A DNA stretch of 64,000 nt from Heliomicrobium modesticaldum Ice1 (GTDB lineage: Bacteria > Bacillota > Desulfitobacteriia > Heliobacteriales > Heliobacteriaceae). Each line of letters starts with the position of its first letter. The first letter of the stretch is position 1. The stretch lies in assembly GCF_000019165.1 (NCBI RefSeq), contig NC_010337.2:1822501-1886500 (forward strand), given 5' to 3'. Of the stretch, positions 29,341 to 38,516 are shown one piece after another. A program made the position numbers and the translations under genes. The notes beneath the pieces are model-generated. The model searched no databases. It was not told where the DNA came from and worked only from the letters and a program-made list of their open reading frames with translations.

Positions 29341-31911
29341 ATGACAGATTTGTGCTTAAAAAAACCCCTCATCCTGGTCGCCGACGATGACCCCGCGATG
29401 CGGTTCATGCTGCGGCGCGCTCTAGAAAAAGACGGCTACGCTGTTATAGAAGCCGAGGATGGCGCGGCGGCCTTGGAAGCTTATGAACAGGCAGAACCAG
29501 ACATCGTCTTGATGGATGTTCTCATGCCGGTGTTGGACGGATTTGCCCTTTGCGCACAGCTGCAGACGCTCCCCCGCCACCGTCGCGCTCCCGTGTTGAT
29601 GATCACCGGCCTTGACGACGACGCCTCTGTAGAAAAGGCTTACCAGTCAGGGGCAACCGATTATATCACCAAACCGATCCAATGGGCCGTGCTTCGGCAG
29701 CGGGTGCGCCGGTTGTTGCAGGCGCAGCACACGGAAAAGGCGCTGAAAGCCCGAGAAACACAACTCAGCGCCGTCGCTTCGGCGCTCGGGGAAGGCCTCA
29801 TCGTCCTCGATGCGGAGGGGCGTTTGACCTTCATGAACCCGGAAGCGGAGCGGCTCCTGGGCTGGAGTCTTCCCGAACTGCTGGGGAAAAAGATTCATTC
29901 CATCATCCACAACCGTCGTCCGGAAGGCGATCCCATCGCCGAGGCAGACTGCCTCGTTCTAAAAACAATCGGCGCCGGCGAAACCTACCGCAGCGACGAG
30001 GAATACTTTACCCGCAAGGATGGCGCTCTCTTTCCCGTATCGCTCGTTTCTACCCCGTTGCGTGTCAATGACCGGATCACCGGGGCCGTGACCGCTTTCC
30101 ACGACATCAGCGATCGGAAAAAAGTCGAGGAAAGGCTGTTGCTGGCCGCCAAGGTCATTGAGACTACGACAGAAGGCATCATGATCACCGACGCCGGCGG
30201 TGTCATTGAGTCGGTAAACCCGGCTTTTTGCCGATCCACAGGTTACAGTGAATCTGAGGCAATCGGCAACAGCCCGCGCATCTTAAAATCAGGGCGCCAT
30301 GACGGTGAATTCTACCGTAAGATGTGGAAGGCCTTGCTGGAAACGGGCCAGTGGCAGGGGGAGATCTGGAACCGCCGCAAGAGCGGGGAACTGTACGCCG
30401 CCTGGTTGACGATCAGCGCCATCAAGGACAGCCACGGCCGGACCACCCAGTATGCCGCCATTTTCAGCGACATCACCGAAGACAAGCGCAACCAGGAACG
30501 GATCAAGCATCAGGCTTACCATGACGCCTTGACCGATCTGCCCAACCGACTGCTCTTCATCGACCGCCTGACACAGGCGATCGCTCAGGCGACGCGGAAC
30601 TGTTACATGCTCGCTGTCCTCTTTCTCGACCTGGATCGGTTCAAGCAGATCAACGACACCTATGGCCACGCGCTGGGAGACCTGCTGCTGCAAGGTGTGG
30701 CGGGACGCCTGCGTCGGGCTGTCCGGGACAGCGACACGGTGGCGCGCCTCGGCGGCGACGAGTTTACGATCCTGCTGCCGCAGATCGGCAGCGTAGAAGA
30801 CGCCGCCAAGGTGGCCCAGAAGATCCTGGCCTCCCTCCGCCAGCCATGGTCATTCGAAGGCATACCGTCCTTTTGCATCACTACCAGCATCGGCATCGCC
30901 GTCTGCCCGACTGACGGTGAAGAGGCGGAGACATTGATGCACAACGCCGACGCGGCCATGTACCGAGCCAAGGCGCAGGGGCGCAACCACTATCAACTCT
31001 ATACGCCCGAGTTGAACGCCTGGGCCTTCGAACGGCTGGCTATGGAAACCCGCCTTCGCCGCGCTTTGGACCAGGGCGAATTCGTCTTATACTACCAGCC
31101 GAAGGTGGAAGCGGCCACGGGAAACTGGTGCGCTGTCGAGGCATTGATCCGCTGGCAGCACCCCGATCTGGGGCTGGTCTCGCCGACGGAGTTCCTGCGC
31201 TTGGCCGAGGATACAGGGCTGATCGTGCCTATCGGCGAATGGTGTCTGGAGGAAGCTTGCGTTCGCAACAAGGCTTGGCAGGATGCAGGCTTGCCGCCTG
31301 TGCGGATGGCCGTCAACCTGTCGGCGCGCCAGTTTCAACATCCGAATCTGCTCGCCGCAGTGGAAAAGGCGCTGCAAAAGAGCGGTCTGCCACCTGCCTG
31401 GCTGGAACTGGAGATCAGCGAGGAGGTCATCCTTCGCTTTGCCGATCTAGCCCCCATAGTGCTGGGTGATCTGAAATCGCTCGGCCTAAGCCTGACGATG
31501 GACCAGTACGGAAAGCGCGACAGCCGCATTACGCTATTGCAGAAGCTGCCTATTGACAGAGTAAAAATCGCTGCGTCCCAGGTCATCGATCTGAGCGCCT
31601 GCCATGATGCCCGGAAGAGCGTCAAGGCCTTGATCGCCCTCGCCCGCAGCCTCGATCTGCATGTAGCCGCAGACGGCGTCGGAACGAGAGAACAGTGCGA
31701 TTTTCTGACTGCCGCCGGTTGTGACGAGATACAGGGACACCTCTTCAGCGACCCTTTATCGGCTGAGGAGATGGGCCGGAAAATGGGCGACGAAGCAAAA
31801 CAGGAGAAGGACGCTGAAGTAGAATCAAGGCCAAAGAAAACAGGAACCCTGTTGCCTGATCTGGTTGCCTGTGGGAAGCCGATCCGTTATGATAAGAATG
31901 ATATTGGATAG
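29341..31911 (+). CDS. Response regulator with two PAS domains, GGDEF and a degenerate EAL domain
   Basis: This protein of 856 residues has a receiver domain (1-120; LVADDDPAMRFML, phospho-acceptor in VLMDVLMPVLDG, ITKPIQW), two PAS domains (about 145-260 and 275-385), a GGDEF domain with intact RLGGDEFTIL near residue 470 and an upstream RDSD inhibitory-site motif, and an EAL-type domain. The EAL domain keeps VEALIRW and MAVNLSARQF. However, the DDFGTG loop reads MDQYGK (near 720), LKID reads VKIA and EGVE reads DGVG (near 777). The c-di-GMP cyclase is thus probably active and the phosphodiesterase probably not. ATG 29341 has a ggaaagga ribosome site. Confidence 0.93.
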   Translation: MTDLCLKKPLILVADDDPAMRFMLRRALEKDGYAVIEAEDGAAALEAYEQAEPDIVLMDVLMPVLDGFALCAQLQTLPRHRRAPVLMITGLDDDASVEKAYQSGATDYITKPIQWAVLRQRVRRLLQAQHTEKALKARETQLSAVASALGEGLIVLDAEGRLTFMNPEAERLLGWSLPELLGKKIHSIIHNRRPEGDPIAEADCLVLKTIGAGETYRSDEEYFTRKDGALFPVSLVSTPLRVNDRITGAVTAFHDISDRKKVEERLLLAAKVIETTTEGIMITDAGGVIESVNPAFCRSTGYSESEAIGNSPRILKSGRHDGEFYRKMWKALLETGQWQGEIWNRRKSGELYAAWLTISAIKDSHGRTTQYAAIFSDITEDKRNQERIKHQAYHDALTDLPNRLLFIDRLTQAIAQATRNCYMLAVLFLDLDRFKQINDTYGHALGDLLLQGVAGRLRRAVRDSDTVARLGGDEFTILLPQIGSVEDAAKVAQKILASLRQPWSFEGIPSFCITTSIGIAVCPTDGEEAETLMHNADAAMYRAKAQGRNHYQLYTPELNAWAFERLAMETRLRRALDQGEFVLYYQPKVEAATGNWCAVEALIRWQHPDLGLVSPTEFLRLAEDTGLIVPIGEWCLEEACVRNKAWQDAGLPPVRMAVNLSARQFQHPNLLAAVEKALQKSGLPPAWLELEISEEVILRFADLAPIVLGDLKSLGLSLTMDQYGKRDSRITLLQKLPIDRVKIAASQVIDLSACHDARKSVKALIALARSLDLHVAADGVGTREQCDFLTAAGCDEIQGHLFSDPLSAEEMGRKMGDEAKQEKDAEVESRPKKTGTLLPDLVACGKPIRYDKNDIG

Positions 31912-32030
31912 AAACACTTGTACGAATCGGCGCTTTTTTCTGCGTCAGTCTTCGCTTCCTCCATATCAGGAAAATCCACAATTTAGCATATTACATAACG
32001 CTTCATAGCATTTACTCTTTCCGACGGGCG

Positions 32031-33380
32031 ATGATGGCCATGCACTTAAGTGAAAAACTGCAGATCTTATCGACAGCAGCCAAATACGATGTTTCCTGTT
32101 CCTCCAGCGGCAGCAATCGGGGGAGGAAGGCGGGTACGATCGGCAGCACCGCTTCTTCTGGCATCTGCCACAGCTGGTCTGACGATGGCCGCTGCATCTC
32201 CCTGCTCAAAGTTCTCTTCTCCAACGTCTGCTGCTATGACTGTTCCTTCTGCGTTAACCGCGTCTCCAACGACGTTCCTCGGGCTTCTTTTACACCGGAT
32301 GAATTGGCCGATCTGACGATCAACTTCTACCGCCGCAACTACATCGAAGGGCTCTTCCTTAGCTCCGCCATTGAGAAGGGACCGGACCATACGATGGAGC
32401 AACTGGTACGGACGGTTCGCAAGCTGCGCAAGGAATACCGCTTCAACGGATACATCCACTTAAAGGCCATCCCCGGTGCCGACAGCCGGCTCATCGCCGA
32501 AGCCGGTTCCCTCGTCGACCGGATGAGCGTCAATATCGAACTGCCCACCAGTGAAGGCTTGCGCCGCCTGGCCCCTCAAAAAAAGAAGGAGAACATCCTT
32601 CGGCCGATGGGGCAGATCACCGGCGCCATCGCGCAGAACCGGGAGGAGCGACGGCACTTTCGCCGGACGCCCACCTTTGTCCCGGCAGGTCAGAGCACTC
32701 AACTGATCATCGGGGCGACCCCTGAATCAGATCGGCAGATCTTTACCCTCGCCGAGGGCCTTTACCGCAAGTTTCAACTGAAGCGGGTCTACTACTCAGC
32801 CTATGTCCCTGTCAGCAGCGATCCGCGCCTGCCGGCATTGCCTGCGCCGCCCCTGTTGCGGGAGCACCGGCTCTACCAGGCTGACTGGCTGCTGCGCTTT
32901 TACGACTTTCGGGCCGACGAGATCGTCGACGCCGACAACCCGAACCTGGACCTGGAACTGGATCCAAAGACCGGCTGGGCGCTGCGCCACCTCGGCTTTT
33001 TTCCCGTCGAGGTGAACCGCGCCGATTACCGCACCCTCCTGCGCGTGCCCGGCATCGGTGTCAAGTCGGCCAAGCGCATCCTTGCGGCTCGGCGACTGGG
33101 AAGGATCCACTTTGAACACCTGGGCCGGATGGGCGTCGTCATGAAGCGGGCGCGCTATTTCATCACCTGTAACGGCCGCTATTACGGTGAAATCGGGCCG
33201 GACGCGACCAGCCTCCGGCAACGGCTGGTTATGCCGGAGCAGGGGGCGATCAAAGGAATGGCTGGCGGGGAACAGTTGACGTTATTTGGAGAGGAGATGG
33301 CGATGGAATCGGCGATGGCGACGCTGTTTTTGCCTGCGCCTGTTGAGGAACAGTGGTCGGTAGTGACGGGGGATCTATAG
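32031..33380 (+). CDS. Putative DNA modification/repair radical SAM protein (TIGR03916-like)
   Basis: The 449-residue protein has a radical SAM cluster motif CCYDCSFCVNR (CxxxCxxC near residue 70), YIHLKAIPGADSRLIAEAG in the barrel and MSVNIELPTSEGL. Near the C-terminus it has a helix-hairpin-helix (LRVPGIGVKSAKRILAARRL), a DNA-binding element. This matches the family annotated as putative DNA modification/repair radical SAM proteins. That family normally has a partner protein (TIGR03915) encoded next door; none is seen here. The exact start (32031, 32034 or 32040) is unclear. It stands alone before the cobalamin leader. Confidence 0.88.
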   Translation: MMAMHLSEKLQILSTAAKYDVSCSSSGSNRGRKAGTIGSTASSGICHSWSDDGRCISLLKVLFSNVCCYDCSFCVNRVSNDVPRASFTPDELADLTINFYRRNYIEGLFLSSAIEKGPDHTMEQLVRTVRKLRKEYRFNGYIHLKAIPGADSRLIAEAGSLVDRMSVNIELPTSEGLRRLAPQKKKENILRPMGQITGAIAQNREERRHFRRTPTFVPAGQSTQLIIGATPESDRQIFTLAEGLYRKFQLKRVYYSAYVPVSSDPRLPALPAPPLLREHRLYQADWLLRFYDFRADEIVDADNPNLDLELDPKTGWALRHLGFFPVEVNRADYRTLLRVPGIGVKSAKRILAARRLGRIHFEHLGRMGVVMKRARYFITCNGRYYGEIGPDATSLRQRLVMPEQGAIKGMAGGEQLTLFGEEMAMESAMATLFLPAPVEEQWSVVTGDL

Positions 33381-33471
33381 GGAGCGCCCGATCAGGGGAC
33401 GGCAGCCATGGTCAAGAAGGAATTGTCCGCTTCATCCCGAATAGACTAAACCATTAACCGAATAAGTCTGG

Positions 33472-33635
33472 GAACAGGTCACCTGTCCGGAGGACAGGTG
33501 TGAAAAGGGAAGCCGGTGCAAAACCGGCGCGGTCCCGCCACTGTGAGAGGGAGGCCCCCTGTGCGATGTCACTGGCTAGATGCTGGGAAGACGCAGAGGC
33601 GGCTCATGATCTCGAGCCAGGAGACCTGCCTGTTC
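33472..33635 (+). promoter_or_regulatory. Cobalamin (adenosylcobalamin) riboswitch, first of a tandem pair
   Basis: The conserved core is clear: gccggtgcaaaaccggcgcg, ggtcccgccactgtgag, a peripheral arm, and the B12 box gagccaggagacctgcc at about 33614-33630. P1 closes with gaacag (33472-33477) against ctgttc (33630-33635). A terminator 97 bases downstream can serve as its expression platform. Binding of adenosylcobalamin should favour termination and shut off the corrinoid operon. Confidence 0.95.
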
Positions 33636-33731
33636 TGACACTGCCGGTGTACCTACGCGGATAGGGAGGTGGTCTGCTTTGCCGTTCATGCATCTTCCTC
33701 TTGGGATGCGTCACGGTCCGACTGTGCCATG

Positions 33732-33758
33732 ACCTTAGCCGATAGGCTGAGGTTTTTT
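33732..33758 (+). terminator. Terminator between the two cobalamin riboswitches
   Basis: Nine-bp stem accttagcc/ggctgaggt with loop gata and six T residues (33753-33758). No ORF lies between the first aptamer and this hairpin, so it is most simply the off-switch of the first riboswitch. Confidence 0.88.
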
Positions 33759-33830
33759 GCGTTCCAAGGGCGGATGAAGACATTTTTTTCGTTCCTTCCT
33801 CAATAGGAAAGAAATGACAACTGCATCATA

Positions 33831-33999
33831 CGAACAGGTCGCCTGTCCCGAAGGGCAGGAGTGAAATGGAAAGTCCGGTGCAAAACCGGCGCGGTCCCGC
33901 CACTGTAAGGGTGTGATGAGGCTCTTCCATGTCACTGGCAGCAGGCTGCCGGGAAGACAGCGCTTCAGATGACCCCGAGCCAGGAGACCTGCCTCTTCG
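33831..33999 (+). promoter_or_regulatory. Cobalamin riboswitch, second of a tandem pair
   Basis: A second complete aptamer: gtccggtgcaaaaccggcgc, ggtcccgccactgtaag and the B12 box cgagccaggagacctgcc (about 33975-33992). The core matches the first copy closely, while the peripheral arms differ. The start codon of cbiZ is 45 bases further, and no U-tract terminator is visible before it. Translational control of the aaggaggag ribosome site is therefore a reasonable inference. Reads as a two-stage gate with the upstream copy. Confidence 0.95.
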
Positions 34000-34043
34000 T
34001 GCTTACCGGCAACCGCCAACGACACACCAAAGGAGGAGACACC

Positions 34044-34868
34044 ATGGCATACAGGGGCGTCACTACCGGGATGGGAAGTCTCCATAGAAATGCGGAAAGC
34101 GCCTTGGCGTTCATCCGCCGCTATTGCCCGGAAAGGACGCCGGGAAGCTGGCTCTCCCTCCTTCCCGGACTGCGCGGTCGCCTCGAAAAAGAGTGCATCC
34201 TCATCGCCGCCGATATGCCCTGGCGCTGTGTCAGTTCAGGCATCCTCGGTGGGGGGATCAGCGACAAACGTTTTTTTGTCAACCGGCAGGTGCACAAAAA
34301 TTACAATGAATGTCAGCCGCAAGGCGAGACGATCGCTTTTCTGACGGGCGCTTTCCCCGATTGCCCCATCGATCAAACGACTGCGTTGATGACAGCCGCC
34401 CGGGTCTCTCAGGCGGCCTGGATGCAGAACCGTTGCGGCCCTATCGGCCTCTCGGTGGTGGTGACAGCTGGTGTGCGCAACGCCTGCGCCGCCGGCGTCA
34501 CCCCCTGCTGGGAAAGGACACCGGAAATCGGGACGATCAACATCATGGCTTTTCTGGATAACTCACTCACCGACGGGGCACTGATCAACGCCGTACAGAC
34601 CATCACAGAAGCGAAAAGCCGGGTATTGCGGGAATTGCGTATCTGTTGCGCCCAGACAGGCGACTGGGCCACCGGCACAGGTACCGACGCTGTGGTGGTG
34701 GCAGCCCGGCCCGGCGGTGAGCCGCTGGCCTATGCCGGGCCGACGACACGGCTTGGCGCCTTGCTCGCTGCCACCGCCGGCGCAGCCCTGCGGCAGGCTG
34801 TTCAAGCCTACTTGAGCGCAACAGGCCGCCGTGCAGGTCAAGCGAAAGAAGCGACAGGGGCAAAGTAA
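34044..34868 (+). CDS. cbiZ: Adenosylcobinamide amidohydrolase CbiZ
   Basis: The 274-residue protein has the CbiZ family pattern: WRCVSSGILGGGI near the N-terminus, SVVVTAGVRNACAAG, INIMAFLDNSLTDGALINAV and the C-terminal GTGTDAVVVAARPGG. CbiZ cleaves the aminopropanol/nucleotide arm of corrinoids such as adenosylcobinamide to yield cobyric acid, so that foreign corrinoids can be rebuilt. ATG 34044 follows aaggaggag; a longer in-frame start would lie inside the riboswitch. It leads the B12-controlled operon. Confidence 0.94.
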   Translation: MAYRGVTTGMGSLHRNAESALAFIRRYCPERTPGSWLSLLPGLRGRLEKECILIAADMPWRCVSSGILGGGISDKRFFVNRQVHKNYNECQPQGETIAFLTGAFPDCPIDQTTALMTAARVSQAAWMQNRCGPIGLSVVVTAGVRNACAAGVTPCWERTPEIGTINIMAFLDNSLTDGALINAVQTITEAKSRVLRELRICCAQTGDWATGTGTDAVVVAARPGGEPLAYAGPTTRLGALLAATAGAALRQAVQAYLSATGRRAGQAKEATGAK

Positions 34869-34969
34869 ATAAAGCAAACGAAGCAGAGAAGGCAGACGAA
34901 GGAAAGGACATAAAGGGGATTCAGCCCAAAAGACAGGGCGAAAACACAGATAAATGAACAGGAGGATGG

Positions 34970-37900
34970 ATGGTCTTGCATTACTTTTATCGTGCCAATC
35001 AGAGCGGCCGAAAAACAGCGGCGCTGGCGATGGTTTTCCTGCTCCTTTGGAGCCTTTGCCTGCCCCTTTTCACAGCCCATGCGGCGTCGGGAGTTCCCTC
35101 CGTCCAGGCCGGGCAGCTGGCCGGCAAGGCCGTCGATTTCATCTGCAATCAGGTGAAGAGCGGAGAACCTGTTGATGGTTATACGGCTGCCGTGTTGATC
35201 GCGGCAAAGGAGGATCTGGGCGCAGCCAAATGGACGCCGCCTTATTCCTTATCTGTGAAAGAACAACGGATATCTGAGGCGGATGCCCTTGCGATCGGGC
35301 CTGAACTGGGAAGCAAAAACAACCTGATTACCTATCTTTTGGCCAATCAAAATAGCGACGGCAGTTTCGGTCCCTTTGCCAACGAGTATGGGACCAAGGT
35401 CAGCCTGGAAGCTTTGGCCCGGATCAAAAGCGATGTCCCCGTTGGTCCCCTGAAGGAACGGGTCGAACAGGCGATCGAAAAAGGGGTTCACTTTCTGCGG
35501 GAGCGCTTTGCCCAGAGCGATGAAGCCTATTCGAACACCGGGTTCGCTTCTTTTGACGCCCGCTTTGTTTCTGCGCTCGCCCTTGCCGGTGAGGACTTGA
35601 CGCAAGCCTACTGGCAGAAAAAGGGAAAAACGCTGCGCGAGCAGGCTGTCGCCGATGCTGTCTATGCTGCCGACAATCCTGATGGTAAGAGCGTCACCGA
35701 GTTGTCCAAGCACCTGACGGCCCTGTATCAGCTAGAGCCAAACCACGAAAAGATCAACGCCCTTGCGGAAGCCATTCGCAATCAGAAGCAGACCGTCGAC
35801 GACGGCGTCCGCTTCGGCGCATCCCTCTATGATGACGTCGCCGTATTGCAGGCGCTGGGACAAAGCAACCAACTGGCGGGCATCGAGCCGGCGAAGGTCC
35901 TCAACTATATCAACCGGTTCCGCACAGACCACAGTGATGACTGGGGAACGCCGGCAGGGAGCGCCTACGGCAGTTATAGCCCCAAAGAACCGGAACTGAC
36001 GGCCCAGGTGTTGTCAGCCCTTTCCGGATTTAGAGCGGGAGCGGACATCGACAAGGCCATCGATGCCATCCAGACCTACCTCAAAGCGATCCAGCATAAG
36101 GATACGGCGGCCATCCCTGTTTCCGGCGACAGCACTACCGCCACCGCCGAAACGCTGATCGCCTTGAAGCGGCTCGGCCTCCCCTATGAGCAATACGGAG
36201 GAGACGATGGAGGCTGGTCGAAGGCGCCTCGTGTCAAACCGTTGGCGCTTTCCCTCATGGCGATGCAGGCGCTGCAGGAAAAGGAACGCGCCCACAAGCT
36301 GGCAGACTTGCTCCTGGCCCGTCACACAGCGCAGGACGGCTTTTCCAACAGCATCTACAGCGACAGTTGGGCCTATCTGGCCTTGGAGGAAGCTGGAAAA
36401 ATTGCTGAAATCAAGGAAAGCGCCCGCGCCTATCTGTTGAACAAGCAACGACAGAACGAATCGGACAAAGGCGCTTGGGGCGAATCTTTTGGCGGCGCTT
36501 TCTATGCCGACTTCATGTCGACGGCCCAGGCGATCCGGGCGCTAAAAGGTCTGCCCGGGATGGATGGCGATGCTGCTGTTCAACAGGCGATAGCTGACGG
36601 ACTGGCCTACTTGAAGAGCAAGCAACAGGCAGACGGCAGCTTCGGCGGCTCCTTCGACGATCCCGTCGTCGACACGGCGGAAATGATCGTCACCATGCAA
36701 AAGCTCGGTCTGAATCCCGGTGAATTGAAAAACAGCAACCAACAGAGTCCCGTCGATTGGATGTTGACGAAGGCCCTCAACAAGGACGGCAGCTTCGGCG
36801 GCAGCAAGAACGTTTTTGGCGCTACGGAAGCCCTGGCCGCTTACCTGGTGCTAAACGGCCTGCCTTCCGGCGTCGGGTCGGACGGCGGGATCACTCCGCA
36901 GGATGACACAGCCGATGTGTACGTCGCTGTGATCGGCAGATCTGGCGAGAGACTTTTCGGTCCTGCCGCTGTCAAGGTGAGCCTAAAGGGTCGCTGGGGA
37001 ATGACCGTCCTGGGGGCGTTAGAGCGCACCGGTTTGCACTACGCTGACCGAGGCGGTTTCGTGACCTCTATCGCCGGTCAAGCCAACCAGGGGATGTCCG
37101 GTTGGATGTACAAGGTGAACGAAGTCACCCCGATGGCAGCAGCCAAAGATCAGGCGGTGAAATCGGGAGACGAAGTGATCTGGTGGTACAGCGTGGATAT
37201 GAACAACCCCGGACCGACCTGGGACGATGTAATCAGCGGCAAGTCGCTGGGAAGCGTACCGCAGCCGACGAATACGGTTCCGACCAGTATCACTGAACAA
37301 ATCAAGCATTTTCCTCAAGTGTTGCAGGCATCGGATAAAGCGATTCAAGCCTTGGAGCGTTTGAAAAAAGAGGCCGCCTCGACTGCGCTGGCACAGGAAA
37401 GACCTGTCGAGGCGATCGACAGCGGTTTAGTGGCCCTGGTGGTGGTGGGCGAGTTTCAGCCGCTTACCGAAGCGGCCTACCAACAACAGCAGCGTGAACA
37501 GGCTGATAATCGCCTGCTCTTGCAGCAGGAGGTACAGGCCGATCAAGGAGCGGTCATCGCCGATGCCAAGGGAGAAGTCGCCCTGGCGGTGCCAGCCAAG
37601 GCGTTGAGAAGGGACATGAAAGTGACCATCCAGGAAACGGCGCCGCCTTCGGCGACTGAGCAATCAGCGCAACAGGCGCCGGCAGGGTTTCGGTTCCTCT
37701 CGTCCCTCTACCGCTTTGGTCCAGACGGAACGACCTTTGCCGAACCGGTCACCGTCGCCTTGCGCGTGGCGCTGCCCCCGGAAGTAAGCCCGAAAGATGT
37801 GTCGCTGGCTGTCTTTGATGTAAAATCCAAGGCCTGGATGGCCGTGCCTGCCGTCTACGACGCTGTCAAAGGCGTGTTCCTGACGCAACTTCGTCATTTT

Positions 37901-38488
37901 TCCGACTATGCTGTCTTGGCAAGAGCGATGCCCGAGGCGCTTCCGGTTATGGCGAAAGTCCAAGCACCCTTTGCCGATCTGACGGGGTTCGAGTGGGCTG
38001 CCGAGAGCATTCGGCGGTTGTCTGAGGCCGATATCCTCCGCGGTGTTGCGCCGGACAGGTTCGAACCGGGTCGGACCGTCACGCGGGCTGAGTTCACCGC
38101 TTTGCTCGTCCGCAGCCGGCGCCTGCCAACATCAGGCCAGGCGAATTTCTGCGATGTGCAGCCTGGGGATTGGTTCGCCCCGGTAGTGGCCGCCGCTGCC
38201 GAGGCCGGTATCGTCAATGGAGACCCTGATGGTGCTTTTCGGCCCCATGACCGCATCACCCGGGAAGAGATGGCTGTCATGTTAGGCAAATCGCTCCGTT
38301 GGCAGCAGACAGAGACGGGAGGGGCGCCCTTCACCGATCAGGAGGCGATTTCGCTTTGGGCACGCCCTTGGGTCGCCCAAGCGGTCAAGCAAGGCCTGTT
38401 GCGCCGATATGAAGACGGCAGCTTCCGGCCCCGGGCAGAGGCCAACCGCGCCGAGGCGGCGACGCTCATCGACAAGTTGGTGCAGTAA
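34970..38488 (+). CDS. Surface protein: toroid-like repeats, DUF4430 and three SLH domains (putative transcobalamin-like corrinoid-binding protein)
   Basis: This 1172-residue protein has a signal peptide (cleavage near AHAASG, residue 40). Residues 60-640 carry spaced QNSDGSFGPF, QQADGSFGGS and NKDGSFGGS motifs, the pattern of alpha/alpha-toroid (terpene cyclase/prenyltransferase-like) folds. Residues about 645-755 form a DUF4430 domain (VLGALERTGL, GWMYKVNEV, VIWWYS), the type classed as transcobalamin-like C-terminal. Residues 1000-1172 contain three SLH repeats for wall attachment. Toroid plus DUF4430 is the architecture of animal intrinsic factor and transcobalamin. Riboswitch control and the ECF genes support corrinoid capture; ligand binding itself is inferred. 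Ribosome site aggagg precedes the ATG by four bases. Confidence 0.85.
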   Translation: MVLHYFYRANQSGRKTAALAMVFLLLWSLCLPLFTAHAASGVPSVQAGQLAGKAVDFICNQVKSGEPVDGYTAAVLIAAKEDLGAAKWTPPYSLSVKEQRISEADALAIGPELGSKNNLITYLLANQNSDGSFGPFANEYGTKVSLEALARIKSDVPVGPLKERVEQAIEKGVHFLRERFAQSDEAYSNTGFASFDARFVSALALAGEDLTQAYWQKKGKTLREQAVADAVYAADNPDGKSVTELSKHLTALYQLEPNHEKINALAEAIRNQKQTVDDGVRFGASLYDDVAVLQALGQSNQLAGIEPAKVLNYINRFRTDHSDDWGTPAGSAYGSYSPKEPELTAQVLSALSGFRAGADIDKAIDAIQTYLKAIQHKDTAAIPVSGDSTTATAETLIALKRLGLPYEQYGGDDGGWSKAPRVKPLALSLMAMQALQEKERAHKLADLLLARHTAQDGFSNSIYSDSWAYLALEEAGKIAEIKESARAYLLNKQRQNESDKGAWGESFGGAFYADFMSTAQAIRALKGLPGMDGDAAVQQAIADGLAYLKSKQQADGSFGGSFDDPVVDTAEMIVTMQKLGLNPGELKNSNQQSPVDWMLTKALNKDGSFGGSKNVFGATEALAAYLVLNGLPSGVGSDGGITPQDDTADVYVAVIGRSGERLFGPAAVKVSLKGRWGMTVLGALERTGLHYADRGGFVTSIAGQANQGMSGWMYKVNEVTPMAAAKDQAVKSGDEVIWWYSVDMNNPGPTWDDVISGKSLGSVPQPTNTVPTSITEQIKHFPQVLQASDKAIQALERLKKEAASTALAQERPVEAIDSGLVALVVVGEFQPLTEAAYQQQQREQADNRLLLQQEVQADQGAVIADAKGEVALAVPAKALRRDMKVTIQETAPPSATEQSAQQAPAGFRFLSSLYRFGPDGTTFAEPVTVALRVALPPEVSPKDVSLAVFDVKSKAWMAVPAVYDAVKGVFLTQLRHFSDYAVLARAMPEALPVMAKVQAPFADLTGFEWAAESIRRLSEADILRGVAPDRFEPGRTVTRAEFTALLVRSRRLPTSGQANFCDVQPGDWFAPVVAAAAEAGIVNGDPDGAFRPHDRITREEMAVMLGKSLRWQQTETGGAPFTDQEAISLWARPWVAQAVKQGLLRRYEDGSFRPRAEANRAEAATLIDKLVQ

Positions 38489-38516
38489 TCCTGCAACAGT
38501 CTAGGAGGTGAAGGCG

